Position numbers and translations under genes: made by a program. From positions 434,001 to 498,000 of the forward strand of contig NZ_RKRF01000007.1 in assembly GCF_003843875.1 (NCBI RefSeq): a stretch of 64,000 nt of DNA, given 5' to 3'. Shown piece by piece: positions 27,248 to 38,360 of the stretch. The notes beneath the pieces are model-generated. The model saw only the letters and a list, made by a program, of their open reading frames with translations. It was not told the origin of the DNA and made no database searches. How positions within the stretch are numbered: position 1 is the stretch's first letter; each line of letters opens with the position of its first letter. The DNA is from Aquisalibacillus elongatus (GTDB lineage: Bacteria; Bacillota; Bacilli; Bacillales; Alkalibacillaceae).

Positions 27248-28873
27248 ATGAAGAAAGTAAAATGTGAATGTGGTCATATTAACCATGAAGGAACTGTACT
27301 ATGTGAAGCGTGTGGTAAACCGATCGAAGGTAACCAACATATCGATGGTAATGATCAAAATAAATTATTAAACATGCGTTATGATGGTTCTGCAAGGCGT
27401 TCACAAACGTATAAGCGTACATTTATAGATAAGACTTGGGCCTTTTTCTCATCAGTTAAAGTTGGGGTTTGGCTTATTGCACTCGCTTTAATTGCATCGG
27501 CAATTGGTACAATCTATCCGCAATATATGAATGCCAACACACCAATTCCTGCTAATCAATATTATGAACAAGAATATGGTATAACGGGACAAATATTTTA
27601 TCAGTTAGGTTTTCATGAACTATATAGTTCATGGTGGTTTATTATACTAATTGCTTTAATAGGTATTTCACTAGTCATCTGTTCGATTGATCGCGTTGTA
27701 CCATTACATAGAGCACTAAAAAACCAAAAACCGAAACGACATGAAATTTTCGTCAAAAGACAGCGTTTCTTTGCTGAAACAGAAAATGTTAACCAAAGTG
27801 AGCGAAAAACGCTAATTGAAAATTTAAAGAAAAGGCGTTATAAAATTACCGAACAAGATGGTCATATAATGGCGGAAAAAAATAGATTTTCACGCTGGGG
27901 GCCATACGTTAATCATATTGGACTTATTATAATTTTATTAGCGGCCATCTTAAGAATGTTTCCTTTTATGTATGATGAGGGCTATGTTTGGGTCCGCGAA
28001 GGTGAGACACGCGAAGTCCCAACAACTAATGGAGAATACTACATTGAAAACGAGAAATTTGTATATGAAACTTGGGACCGACATGATGATCGATTCCAGG
28101 AAGCCTTAAAAAATGAAGAATTTGATGTCCCAAGTAACTTTCAAACGAATGCTGTTGTTTATAAAGCTAAAGAAGAAGTAGTTACTGGTCAATTACCAGA
28201 GATGGAAGAAGTCAAACGTCATGAAATTCGTTTAAATGAACCATTAAATGTTGATTCTTATAAGATCTATCAGTCAGGTACACAGTTAAGAAGTGAATAT
28301 GGAAGGATCACATTATCTGTAAATAATGAAGATGGTAGTTCATTAGGTTCATTTGGTTTTCTACCAAATAATAATAAAAGAGAATATGAATTAAATGATG
28401 GTTATATTGCCTATATTGATAGTTATTATCCAGAGTTAGAATTTACAGAAGAAGGGCCATCGTCATCTTCTAAACACCCTAGAAATCCAGGTTTTGTATT
28501 TGAGGTCCATAATCCTAATGGTGACGTTGAAGGAAGATATTTTTACTTAGGTGAACAAATTATTCCGCTATCAGATGATTCAGTATATAACGTCGACGTT
28601 GAAGATACTGAGTTAATTACGGCTACCGGACTACTTGTGCAAAAGGACCACTCTTTAATTTATTTCTTGATTGGTGCGATGATCTTTATGGTTGGTGTCG
28701 CACAAGGTTTATATTGGCATCACAGACGAGTCTGGATTCATCCAAAAGAAGATGGCAGCTTATTAATTGCAGGGCATACGAATAAAAACTGGTATGGGCT
28801 TAAAGAAGATATTAGACAAGCCATGTCAGATACGTCTTTAAATTTGGTTAAGGACCAACAGGAAAAGCTTTAA
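27248..28873 (+). CDS. resB: cytochrome c biogenesis protein ResB
   Basis: A 541-residue membrane protein of the System II (Ccs1/ResB) haem delivery complex. Residues 1-30 form a cytoplasmic zinc ribbon (CECGH...CEACGKP), followed by membrane spans near 65-85, 125-145, 215-235 and 470-490, with a large external domain between the last two. The second of two adjacent ATGs (27248) has the better spacing from GAGGG. It works with ResC next door. Confidence 0.94.
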   Translation: MKKVKCECGHINHEGTVLCEACGKPIEGNQHIDGNDQNKLLNMRYDGSARRSQTYKRTFIDKTWAFFSSVKVGVWLIALALIASAIGTIYPQYMNANTPIPANQYYEQEYGITGQIFYQLGFHELYSSWWFIILIALIGISLVICSIDRVVPLHRALKNQKPKRHEIFVKRQRFFAETENVNQSERKTLIENLKKRRYKITEQDGHIMAEKNRFSRWGPYVNHIGLIIILLAAILRMFPFMYDEGYVWVREGETREVPTTNGEYYIENEKFVYETWDRHDDRFQEALKNEEFDVPSNFQTNAVVYKAKEEVVTGQLPEMEEVKRHEIRLNEPLNVDSYKIYQSGTQLRSEYGRITLSVNNEDGSSLGSFGFLPNNNKREYELNDGYIAYIDSYYPELEFTEEGPSSSSKHPRNPGFVFEVHNPNGDVEGRYFYLGEQIIPLSDDSVYNVDVEDTELITATGLLVQKDHSLIYFLIGAMIFMVGVAQGLYWHHRRVWIHPKEDGSLLIAGHTNKNWYGLKEDIRQAMSDTSLNLVKDQQEKL

Positions 28874-28888
28874 AAAGGAGGCATTATG

Positions 28889-30076
28889 ATGGATTATCAT
28901 GCAATTAGCAGCAACTTTTTATATGCTGCATTTGTTTTATATTTAATTGCCACTATATTCTTTGGTGCAACAATGGGAAATAAACGAACTGAGAATGTAA
29001 AATCAAAGGCGGCAGCCATTGGAATTAGTGTTACGATTCTTGGTTTTATATCTCATTTAGTCGCGTTTATTGTAAGGTGGATTGCCTCAGGACACGCACC
29101 TATTGGTAATATGTTTGAGTTTATATCATTTTTTGGCATGATGATGGTATTTGGCTTCATCGTCATCTACTTTATATATCGTGAAACAACGGTCGGGCTA
29201 TTTGCACTTCCGATCGCTGTGTTAATCATTGGTTATGGAAGTATGTTCCCAACAGAAATTTCACCACTTGTACCGTCATTGCAGTCCAATTGGCTCTATA
29301 TTCATGTCACAACGGCTGCTTTAGGTGAAGCAATATTAGCCATCAGTTTTGTTGCTGGTTTGGTATATTTAATTAAAAAGATTGATCAAACCTCAACATC
29401 TAAGCATACAACATGGTTAGAAATTGTTTTATTTCTACTAATAACAACCCTTGCATTTATCATCGTGACGATTACATTTAACACAACAGGGTATGAATCT
29501 ACTTTTACAAAAGAAGTAGCTGAGCAAGAAACAGAAATTACGTATCATATGCCGATATTAATCGAGCCAAATGACGCTGAATTAGTTACTGATGGTGTTT
29601 TCACAACTGGTTTTGAAGCTCCAAAATGGATGCAAGGAGAAGATGCTGGTAAAAAACTGAATACCTTAGTGTGGTCATTATTGGTTGGGCTAGGTTTATA
29701 TGGTATTATTCGATTAATTGTTAGAAAACGTGTAGCTGCGGCTATTCAGCCAAAATTAGATAATGTTAACCTAGAAAAAGTAGATGAAATTATGTATCGT
29801 GCTGTCGCAATTGGTTTTCCAATCTTTACACTAGGAGCTCTAATCTTTGCGGCCATTTGGGCACAAGAAGCATGGGGTCGTTTCTGGGGCTGGGACCCTA
29901 AAGAAGTTTGGGCTTTAGTGACTTGGTTGTTCTATGCTGTGTTCCTACATCTTAGATTAGGTGCTGGTTGGCATGGTGAAAAGTCTGCGTGGCTAGCCGT
30001 TATAGGCTTTGCTATAATTATGATGAATTTAATTGTCGTTAATTTAGTGATTGCTGGTATTCATTCTTATGCGTAA
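28889..30076 (+). CDS. resC: cytochrome c biogenesis protein ResC (CcsA)
   Basis: A 395-residue polytopic membrane protein of the haem-handling family. The tryptophan-rich signature [18 protein letters not shown] near residue 330 binds haem, and conserved histidines precede and follow it. A soluble stretch around 195-235 separates two groups of membrane spans. The second ATG (28889), 7 nt from AAGGAGG, is chosen. Forms System II with ResB. Confidence 0.94.
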   Translation: MDYHAISSNFLYAAFVLYLIATIFFGATMGNKRTENVKSKAAAIGISVTILGFISHLVAFIVRWIASGHAPIGNMFEFISFFGMMMVFGFIVIYFIYRETTVGLFALPIAVLIIGYGSMFPTEISPLVPSLQSNWLYIHVTTAALGEAILAISFVAGLVYLIKKIDQTSTSKHTTWLEIVLFLLITTLAFIIVTITFNTTGYESTFTKEVAEQETEITYHMPILIEPNDAELVTDGVFTTGFEAPKWMQGEDAGKKLNTLVWSLLVGLGLYGIIRLIVRKRVAAAIQPKLDNVNLEKVDEIMYRAVAIGFPIFTLGALIFAAIWAQEAWGRFWGWDPKEVWALVTWLFYAVFLHLRLGAGWHGEKSAWLAVIGFAIIMMNLIVVNLVIAGIHSYA

Positions 30077-30101
30077 TTAATGGGAAAAGGAGTTGTCTTA
30101 C

Positions 30102-30818
30102 ATGTCTGAGCAGGTCAAAATTTTAGTAGTAGATGATGAAGAAAGAATCAGGCGTTTATTAAGGTTATATTTAGAACGTGAGGAATTCGAAATAGAAGAG
30201 GCTGAAGACGGTGACGAAGCCTTACTTAAAGCTTTGGATACGGATTTTGATTTAATTTTATTAGATTTAATGCTTCCTGGAACAGACGGAATTGATGTTT
30301 GTACGCAGCTTAGAGAGCGTAAGGCAACACCAGTCATTATGCTAACGGCTAAAGGTGAAGAATCTAATCGAGTTCAAGGTTTTGAAGTTGGCGCTGACGA
30401 TTACATCGTTAAACCATTCAGTCCAAGAGAAGTCGTATTGAGAGTAAAAGCGTTATTAAGACGCTCATCGACGACTAAGTATTTAAAAACAGATACTGAC
30501 AGTCACGATGTTATTGTTTATCCTCATTTAACGATTGATAAAGATGCTCATCGTGTGATCGCAGATGGGGTTGAGGTTAATTTGACACCAAAAGAATATG
30601 AATTATTGTATTATTTAGCCAAAACGCCAGATAAGGTCTTCGATCGTGAAGAATTATTAAAAGAAGTTTGGGAATATGAATTCTTTGGTGATTTAAGAAC
30701 CGTTGATACGCACGTAAAACGCTTAAGAGAAAAGCTTAGTAAAGTTTCAGAAGATGCAGCTCGAATGATCGTAACTGTTTGGGGAATTGGTTATAAATTC
30801 GAGGTTATTGACGCATAA
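30102..30818 (+). CDS. resD: response regulator ResD
   Basis: A 238-residue OmpR/PhoB-type response regulator for aerobic/anaerobic respiration genes. The receiver domain has VVDDEE near residue 9-14 and the phospho-acceptor Asp55 in LILLDLMLPG, with the conserved Thr in MLTAKGEE and Lys in VKPFSPRE. The winged-helix effector covers about 135-235. The ATG at 30102 is 9 nt from AAAGGAG; a TTG at 30093 is too close. Its stop overlaps the resE start. Confidence 0.95.
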   Translation: MSEQVKILVVDDEERIRRLLRLYLEREEFEIEEAEDGDEALLKALDTDFDLILLDLMLPGTDGIDVCTQLRERKATPVIMLTAKGEESNRVQGFEVGADDYIVKPFSPREVVLRVKALLRRSSTTKYLKTDTDSHDVIVYPHLTIDKDAHRVIADGVEVNLTPKEYELLYYLAKTPDKVFDREELLKEVWEYEFFGDLRTVDTHVKRLREKLSKVSEDAARMIVTVWGIGYKFEVIDA

Positions 30819-32563
30819 TGCTTTGGAGAAGTGTTGTTTTTAAACTATGGTTTACTATTATATTATTAGTAGCCTTTGTGTTACTCATATTAACAATTTT
30901 CTTACTTGAATTTTTTGAAAGCTATTATATTGAAGATGCCGAAGAAAATCTAATGAACCAGGCTGAGAATGTAGCGGTCGTCATTGACCAGCATGAGCAA
31001 ACAGAATTACCCATGAATACAATTGATCAATTATTGGCACCCCAAACGAGAGTGACCGTATTTTTTGATGAACATAATTATTGGCAAAATGAATTTGATG
31101 AGTCTTATCTACCGGATATAGAACCTAGTTGGTTTATTACCAATAACGTCGTGAATAGCGTTTTAAACGAGAATGAGTCTGTGCGGAAGATTACAGATAT
31201 TCCAAATAGTGATGCTGAAATTATTATTGTTGGAATTCCGACTGAAGATTTTAACGGGGGCATTTATGCTTATCAATCATTAGAAGTTGTAGAAGAAACA
31301 ACGAGTAGAGCAACAAAGCTTATATTATTAGCTGCAACAATTGCTATTATTTTAACAACGGTATTTGCTTTTTTCTTATCAAGTCGAATAACTGCACCGT
31401 TAATAAAAATGCGTAAGGTTGCTGGTGAGTTATCTCGAGGAGAATTTAATACAAAGGTACCTGTGTTAACTCACGATGAAATTGGTGAATTAGCGATCTC
31501 ATTTAACCGAATGAGACGACAACTAAGATACCATATGACAGCACTTAATCAAGAGAAATCACAGTTATCTAGCATATTAAAATCTATAGCTGATGGCGTC
31601 ATAACAGTAAACAAGCAATTGGGTGTTATGTTAATGAATCCGCCTGCAGAGAAGTTTTTATTTCAGTTAGATTTTGCTCAAGAAGATCAGAATTACACTT
31701 TGCCACAAGAATTAAGAGATGTTTTTCAGCAGGTTATTGAACATAAACAGGAATATTCAAGAGAATTTGTTGCACAAGGTCGAAACTTTGTCCTTGTGAT
31801 GACACCATTATATATTGAGAATGAAATACGAGGTGCAGTAGCACTGATTAGAGATATGACGGAAGAACGTCAATTAGATAAACTGAGAAAAGACTTCTTA
31901 GCTAATGTCTCACACGAGTTAAGAACTCCAATCTCTATGATGCAAGGTTATTCAGAAGCGATTGTAGATGATATTGCAGAATCTAAAGAAGAAAAGCAGG
32001 AACTAGCCCAAATTATTTACGATGAATCATTAAGAATGGGACGACTTGTTAATGAACTTTTAGATTTAGCAAGAATGGAAGCTGGTCATATACAAATTCA
32101 TAAAGAGAAGGTTACCATTGGACCTTTTGTTGATCGTATTTTAAATAAATTTAATTCCATTGCTGAAAAGCAACAAATAACTATTTCTTCTGATGTACCT
32201 CCTAATATCGAATATGATCTGGATCCTGATCGTATTGAACAAGTGTTAACTAATTTAATTGATAACGCGTTACGTCATACGACCGAAAATGGTGAGATAC
32301 ACATTAAGATAGAAGAAGCTAATCAAGAGATTGCTGTTCATATATCAGATAATGGCTCAGGTATACCAGAAGAGGACTTACCGTTTATATTCGAACGGTT
32401 CTATAAAAGTGATAAAGCAAGAACGAGAAATGGTAAGAAAAAAGGTACTGGCTTAGGTTTATCCATTGCGAAACATATAGTTGAATCGCACGGCGGAACG
32501 ATTTATGCTAAAAGCCAAGTTAACGAAGGCACTACATTTACGTTTACTCTACCGAAAGAATAA
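30818..32563 (+). CDS. resE: sensor histidine kinase ResE
   Basis: A 581-residue membrane sensor kinase, partner of ResD. Two membrane spans (about 9-29 and 168-190) flank an external domain; then HAMP, a PAS domain (about 245-345), HisKA with His366 in SHELRTP, and HATPase with N box DNALRHT, G1 DNGSGIPEEDL and G2 GKKKGTGLGLSI. Translation is coupled to resD by a TAATG junction. Senses redox state through the PAS domain in B. subtilis. Confidence 0.95.
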   Translation: MLWRSVVFKLWFTIILLVAFVLLILTIFLLEFFESYYIEDAEENLMNQAENVAVVIDQHEQTELPMNTIDQLLAPQTRVTVFFDEHNYWQNEFDESYLPDIEPSWFITNNVVNSVLNENESVRKITDIPNSDAEIIIVGIPTEDFNGGIYAYQSLEVVEETTSRATKLILLAATIAIILTTVFAFFLSSRITAPLIKMRKVAGELSRGEFNTKVPVLTHDEIGELAISFNRMRRQLRYHMTALNQEKSQLSSILKSIADGVITVNKQLGVMLMNPPAEKFLFQLDFAQEDQNYTLPQELRDVFQQVIEHKQEYSREFVAQGRNFVLVMTPLYIENEIRGAVALIRDMTEERQLDKLRKDFLANVSHELRTPISMMQGYSEAIVDDIAESKEEKQELAQIIYDESLRMGRLVNELLDLARMEAGHIQIHKEKVTIGPFVDRILNKFNSIAEKQQITISSDVPPNIEYDLDPDRIEQVLTNLIDNALRHTTENGEIHIKIEEANQEIAVHISDNGSGIPEEDLPFIFERFYKSDKARTRNGKKKGTGLGLSIAKHIVESHGGTIYAKSQVNEGTTFTFTLPKE

Positions 32564-32571
32564 ACAACTTG

Positions 32572-32607
32572 AACAGCATTGTAGAGAATCTATAATGCTG
32601 TTTTTTT
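32572..32607 (+). terminator. res operon terminator
   Basis: AACAGCATT (32572-32580) pairs with AATGCTGTT (32594-32602); the stem continues with GTAGA/TCTAT, and T follows. Confidence 0.88.
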
Positions 32608-32646
32608 CATTTTAGATTACTATTGATATGATAGAATAAATTAAGT

Positions 32647-32672
32647 TGTAACATTATAGAATATTATTCGAC
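32647..32672 (+). promoter_or_regulatory. ECF (sigma-X type) autoregulatory promoter
   Basis: TGTAAC at 32647-32652 and CGAC at 32669-32672 are separated by 16 bp, the arrangement described for B. subtilis sigma-X (and sigma-W-like) promoters. It lies 28 bp before the sigX start, so the factor most likely activates its own operon. Confidence 0.7.
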
Positions 32673-32699
32673 TAATTTATTGAGAACGGAGGCTCGATG

Positions 32700-33230
32700 A
32701 TGAAAGAGACCTTTCAAGAGCTGTATGATCGATTCCACCAGGACTTATACCAATTTATTTTCTACATGGTTAAAGACAAATACACGACAGAAGACTTAGT
32801 TCAAGAAGTATATATTAGAGTTCTCAAAGCTTATGACACATTTGAAGGTCGAAGTAGTCAAAAAACATGGCTGTTCTCAATAGCACGTCATGTTACGATT
32901 GATTATTTTCGTAAACAAGGAAGACGTCAGAAACAATCTGCTAATCGATTTGATTTTGAAGAACACGGAAATTTAATTAAAGATGAACAGCCAACACCAG
33001 ATGAAATTGCTGAGAAGAGTGAAGATATTCAAATGCTATATAAATGTTTGGATGGTTGTACTAAAGACCAAAGAATGGTTGTGATCTTAAGGTTTATTCA
33101 ACAAATGTCAATCAAAGAAACAGCTGATATTTTGAATTGGACAGAAAGTAAAGTGAAGACAACTCAGCATCGAGCGATTCAAGATCTAAAGGACCAAATG
33201 CAAAAGGTAAAAGGAGGGCATACAGAGTGA
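32700..33230 (+). CDS. sigX: ECF RNA polymerase sigma factor SigX
   Basis: A 176-residue extracytoplasmic-function sigma factor. Region 2 (DLYQFIFYMVKDKYTTEDLVQEVYIRVLKAYDTFEG) and region 4 (MSIKETADILNWTESKVKTTQHRAI) are complete. Position after resE and before an anti-sigma gene is that of B. subtilis sigX, which controls cell-surface modification genes. Of two ATGs the second (32700) is 7 nt from GGAGG. The next gene overlaps by four bases. Confidence 0.92.
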   Translation: MKETFQELYDRFHQDLYQFIFYMVKDKYTTEDLVQEVYIRVLKAYDTFEGRSSQKTWLFSIARHVTIDYFRKQGRRQKQSANRFDFEEHGNLIKDEQPTPDEIAEKSEDIQMLYKCLDGCTKDQRMVVILRFIQQMSIKETADILNWTESKVKTTQHRAIQDLKDQMQKVKGGHTE

Positions 33231-34390
33231 GTAAAAAAGATCAAGACATAGAAAATTTATTATCTGAGATGCCCGATATAAATGATGAACGTTCTTTTGA
33301 TGAATATTATCAGCGTATATCAACGCAATTAAATGATGAAAAACAGACTCATAATCAAACAAATAAGCGGTGGATGTTGCCAGCATTCGTGACTGCTGCA
33401 GCTGCATGTTTATTAATAATCATTGGTTTACAGTTTATGAACTCAAATGAAACGACGGATATGAACATGGCACAAGATGACTCAGAATCATCGGCGGAAG
33501 AAGGAAGTATGGAAGAAAATGAATCAGCTGATGAATCCGGTCAAATATCGACTCAAGACGAAGAAGCTGAGGAAATGGATATCTTACTGAGTCAATCAAT
33601 GACGGTCACAGAACAAGAACTTGAGGGTTCAAATCAACAAGAGCAAATGACTTATGTCGTTCCTAATAACGATTTGACGGGTTATATACCTCTATCAATA
33701 CCAAGTAGAACTGAACAACCTGAAGAAATGTTTAATCTAATTAACGAACATCTAAATGAAGATAGACTAGGGGTTGATACAAGTATATTTAATCATTTAG
33801 TATATTTAGGTTTAAATGATGAAGGGTTGCCAATAATTGAGGTTGATCAATCATCAATTCAAGGTTCAGCAATGGAGACGGCTGTTATTAATGCCTTAAA
33901 TTTTTTTGAACCACTAGGTTATAATCGAGTCATCGTACAAAATTCAGAAGGAACTGATGTGGAGTTCCCACAGATGGGAACGACTAATGAAATTCAATTA
34001 CAGCAGTCTAAGAAGACTTATAAATTGTATACAAACGCTAATCAGTTATTATGGTTAGAGTCCAATATGACGTCAAATTCGTCAATAGCAGCTGCCATAG
34101 ATAATTTAAAAGTGTCAGATGAAGAATCAGGAGTAATGGCTCCTCTTCCTGAGGAGTTAAACTTTACACTAAGTGAAGATCAAAATGAGCTAACAATGAC
34201 GTTTGAATCAATACCTAATGTAAATACAGAACAAGAATTATTGTATTTAGTAGAATCGATTTTGCTAACGGCTAAATCTTATGGTTTTACAGAGGTTAAA
34301 TTCGAGCAATTAGGCCGTGACCAAATAGGAAAATATAATTTAGACTCACCAGTCAAAGTGCCAGTCTATGTGAATCCTATTAGTGATTAA
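33227..34390 (+). CDS. rsiX: anti-sigma-X factor RsiX
   Basis: A 387-residue single-pass membrane protein. Residues 1-47 are cytoplasmic and should hold sigma-X; a membrane span lies at about 50-70; the remainder is outside and begins with a very acidic Glu/Ser/Asp-rich linker (about 75-125) before a folded domain. It begins with GTG overlapping the sigX stop, 9 nt from GGAGG. The size and context match RsiX; sequence of the outer domain is less conserved. Confidence 0.88.
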   Translation: MSKKDQDIENLLSEMPDINDERSFDEYYQRISTQLNDEKQTHNQTNKRWMLPAFVTAAAACLLIIIGLQFMNSNETTDMNMAQDDSESSAEEGSMEENESADESGQISTQDEEAEEMDILLSQSMTVTEQELEGSNQQEQMTYVVPNNDLTGYIPLSIPSRTEQPEEMFNLINEHLNEDRLGVDTSIFNHLVYLGLNDEGLPIIEVDQSSIQGSAMETAVINALNFFEPLGYNRVIVQNSEGTDVEFPQMGTTNEIQLQQSKKTYKLYTNANQLLWLESNMTSNSSIAAAIDNLKVSDEESGVMAPLPEELNFTLSEDQNELTMTFESIPNVNTEQELLYLVESILLTAKSYGFTEVKFEQLGRDQIGKYNLDSPVKVPVYVNPISD

Positions 34391-34399
34391 ACAAAATAT

Positions 34400-34439
34400 A
34401 AGCCAAGAAACATGAAAATGTTTCTTGGCTTTTTACTAT
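34400..34439. terminator. bidirectional terminator between rsiX and ppa
   Basis: AAGCCAAGAAACAT (34400-34413) pairs perfectly with ATGTTTCTTGGCTT (34418-34431) around a 4-nt loop, followed by T-rich sequence on the + strand. The reverse side (TATATTTTG) is moderately T-rich, so it may serve both convergent genes. Confidence 0.88.
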
Positions 34440-34440
34440 T

Positions 34441-34932
34441 TTATTGATTGTGGTAACGCTGAACACATTCTTCAATAAGTTTAGATGCTGCTTCAGAGCC
34501 TTCCCATTCACCGATTTCCGTTTTCTTACCTTGTAGATCTTTATAGGTTTGGAAGAAGTGTGAGATTTCATCAAGCTTATGCTGAGGAATATCGTCAAGT
34601 GTGTATACATCTTTGAAACGAGGGTCCTCGATTGGAACCGCAATTAGTTTCTGATCTTCTTCACCATCATCGATCATATTAAGGAATCCGATAACTCTTG
34701 ATTCAATGACACATCCAGGGAATGTTGGATTAGTGACAAGAACTAAAGCGTCTAAAGGATCATCGTCTAAAGCTAAAGTTTCATCTAGGTATCCATATTC
34801 AGCTGGATAGAACTGTGGTGAAAATAATACGCGATCAAGTTTAAAAACACCTTGTTCTTTATCATATTCATATTTGTTTTGACTACCTGTTGGAATTTCT
34901 ACAAACACTTCAACAATTTTATTGTCTGCCAT
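34441..34932 (-). CDS. ppa: inorganic pyrophosphatase, family I
   Basis: A 163-residue soluble pyrophosphatase that hydrolyses PPi. The metal-binding signature DDDPLD is at residues 56-61; EIPTGSQNKYEYD near the start and YGYLDETLA are also diagnostic of family I. GGAGG precedes the ATG by 8 nt. B. subtilis uses the unrelated family II enzyme PpaC for this task, so this lineage differs there or has both. Confidence 0.94.
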   Translation of the reverse strand: MADNKIVEVFVEIPTGSQNKYEYDKEQGVFKLDRVLFSPQFYPAEYGYLDETLALDDDPLDALVLVTNPTFPGCVIESRVIGFLNMIDDGEEDQKLIAVPIEDPRFKDVYTLDDIPQHKLDEISHFFQTYKDLQGKKTEIGEWEGSEAASKLIEECVQRYHNQ

Positions 34933-35049
34933 GAGTATTTCCTCCTTTATGTATTTTCAATTACTTATTATACCAATCTTTATATAGTAATAAAAGCAAG
35001 ATTCATGGTAAAATGATATAAAATGACAAATTGTGCGAGGGGATTTTTT

Positions 35050-35505
35050 ATGGATGTTGAAGAGTTGAAACATACTCTCACACCTTTGATTAAAACCGTA
35101 CGTACTGAATTCAACTATAATCAAAACCAAATGGCCGAACTATTAGGGATTTCTAAAAAAACGCTTGTGCAATATGAAAAAGGGAGAAAGACTGCAACTT
35201 GGCCAACGATTGTTGTCTTGACAAGCCTGTTTCGTGATAGTGTTTATATTCAACGTAAGTTAGGCGAAGACGATGTCGTGCATTATATTCAAATATTGGC
35301 AAGGAAGAATGTGGTGGCTAATACAGGTCATCAAACTAAGAGTCGTTGGGCAAAAATTGACGAACAAAATGGCTATATATTACAAAAAAACACCATCACG
35401 AAATATTATCGTGTAATTGATCAGTTTGGTAATCGTATATTTAGTAGCTTTTATAAGACAAGTGTTCTTAGGCATTTTCAGCAGATCATAAAAAAAGATG
35501 ACTAG
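35050..35505 (+). CDS. XRE-family helix-turn-helix protein, uncharacterised
   Basis: A 151-residue protein. Residues 10-65 form a Cro/C1-type helix-turn-helix (NQNQMAELLGISKKTLVQYEKGRK). The C-terminal half (about 85-150) is basic and aromatic (NGYILQKNTITKYYRVIDQFGNRIFSSFYK) and matches no domain I recognise. The ATG at 35050 is 7 nt from GAGGGG; a frame opening at 35023 precedes the ribosome site. It lies between ppa (divergent) and the ferredoxin gene (convergent), away from phage genes. A transcription factor by its first domain; ligand and targets unknown. Confidence 0.8.
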   Translation: MDVEELKHTLTPLIKTVRTEFNYNQNQMAELLGISKKTLVQYEKGRKTATWPTIVVLTSLFRDSVYIQRKLGEDDVVHYIQILARKNVVANTGHQTKSRWAKIDEQNGYILQKNTITKYYRVIDQFGNRIFSSFYKTSVLRHFQQIIKKDD

Positions 35506-35515
35506 GTAGTCATCT

Positions 35516-36860
<1,345 letters not shown>

Positions 36861-36864
<4 letters not shown>

Positions 36865-38315
36865 ATGAAACGGTATTTGAGTTAGAAAAACAGTTACAAG
36901 AAAAGTTTGGCTTCCCGGCGTTTAGGGAAGGTCAAAAAGAAATTATTGAATCAGTGATGAACGGAAACCATACATTAGCCACATTACCAACGGGAAGTGG
37001 TAAGTCAATCTGTTATCAATTACCTTCAATACTCTTAGACGGCGTGACAGTTGTTGTATCACCACTTATCTCTCTAATGATTGACCAAGTAAAAATACTT
37101 AAGTCACAAGGTTTTAAACGTGTAGCAGCTTTAAACAGTTTATTAGATAAGGAACAAAAAAATAAAACATTGAGTAAACTCGAACACTATGATTTAATAT
37201 ATTGTTCGCCAGAGATGCTACAACAGCCTGTTGTGATTAACCGCTTAAAACAAATTAAAATATCATTGTTTGTGATTGATGAAGCTCACTGTATATCACA
37301 ATGGGGTCATGAATTCCGTACAGATTATTTGCGTTTAAAGGACGTCATTAAATCACTTGAGGAGCCAACAGTTTTAGCACTAAGTGCAACCGCAACACCA
37401 AAAATCCAACAAGATATCATACATGATTTATCTATTTCTTTAAACAAAATCATATATCCCATGGATCGAACGAATATAACTTATCAAGTTCAGTATTCAG
37501 AGAATCATAGTGAAAAACAAGAACAATTAGTAAATATAATAAATCAAGTTCATGCACCGACAATGGTTTATTTTTCGAGCCGTTTATTAACTGAAGAAGT
37601 ATCATCTCTATTAAAGAAAAAGTTCCCGAACCGTCAAATTGCCTTTTATCACGGAGGCATGGAACAACAAGACCGATTACTAATACAACAGCAGTTTATG
37701 CACGGGCAATTAGATATCATTTGTTGTACAAGCGCGTTTGGGATGGGAGTTAATAAAGACGATGTTCGCTTAGTCATTCATTATCACCTTCCATCTAATC
37801 TAGAATCATTTATACAAGAATCTGGAAGAGCAGGTCGAGACGGAAACCACAGTGTGAGTGTTTTGCTTTATACTCACGGAGATGAAAATATTCCATTTCA
37901 AATGATTGATTCAGAACTTCCAAATGACATTGAAATTAAGCAATACATAGACCATGGTAAGTTGGAAGATGAAGAATATAGTGAGATTAAATTGAGGTTT
38001 TTAGACTATCAACTTAATCATGCATCAGAAACAGAGTTTAATCTTATCGATACAATTAAACAGGTTCGCGATCAACGAAAGAAAGTAAAAATCAAGAGTT
38101 TAATGGATCTGCTGGGTTGGATTAAATCAGATTCTTGTAGAAGAGAAGGTTTATTTAAACTATATCAACCAAATGTTAGAGCGGCTGATTATGATTGCTG
38201 TGATTATTGTGGTTTTGAATTTTATAATATAGACCTCAATCAAAAAAGCTATGTCGTTAATAGAACTAACTGGGAAGGTGTTTTAAACGACTTGTTTAAT
38301 GGGGTTTCATTTTGA
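36861..38315 (+). CDS. recQ: RecQ-family ATP-dependent DNA helicase (RecS/YpbC type)
   Basis: A 484-residue superfamily 2 helicase. Motif I TLPTGSGKS (about 41-49), motif II DEAH (140-143), motif III SATATP and motif VI ESGRAGRDG are intact. The C-terminal region has a zinc-binding pattern with CRREG and CCDYCGFEF. It lacks the HRDC domain of long RecQ proteins, like B. subtilis RecS. Translationally coupled to ypbB. Confidence 0.92.
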
Positions 38316-38360
38316 ATAAACACAACGAAATAATACGTAGGTTATGATGAGGAGTTTGTC

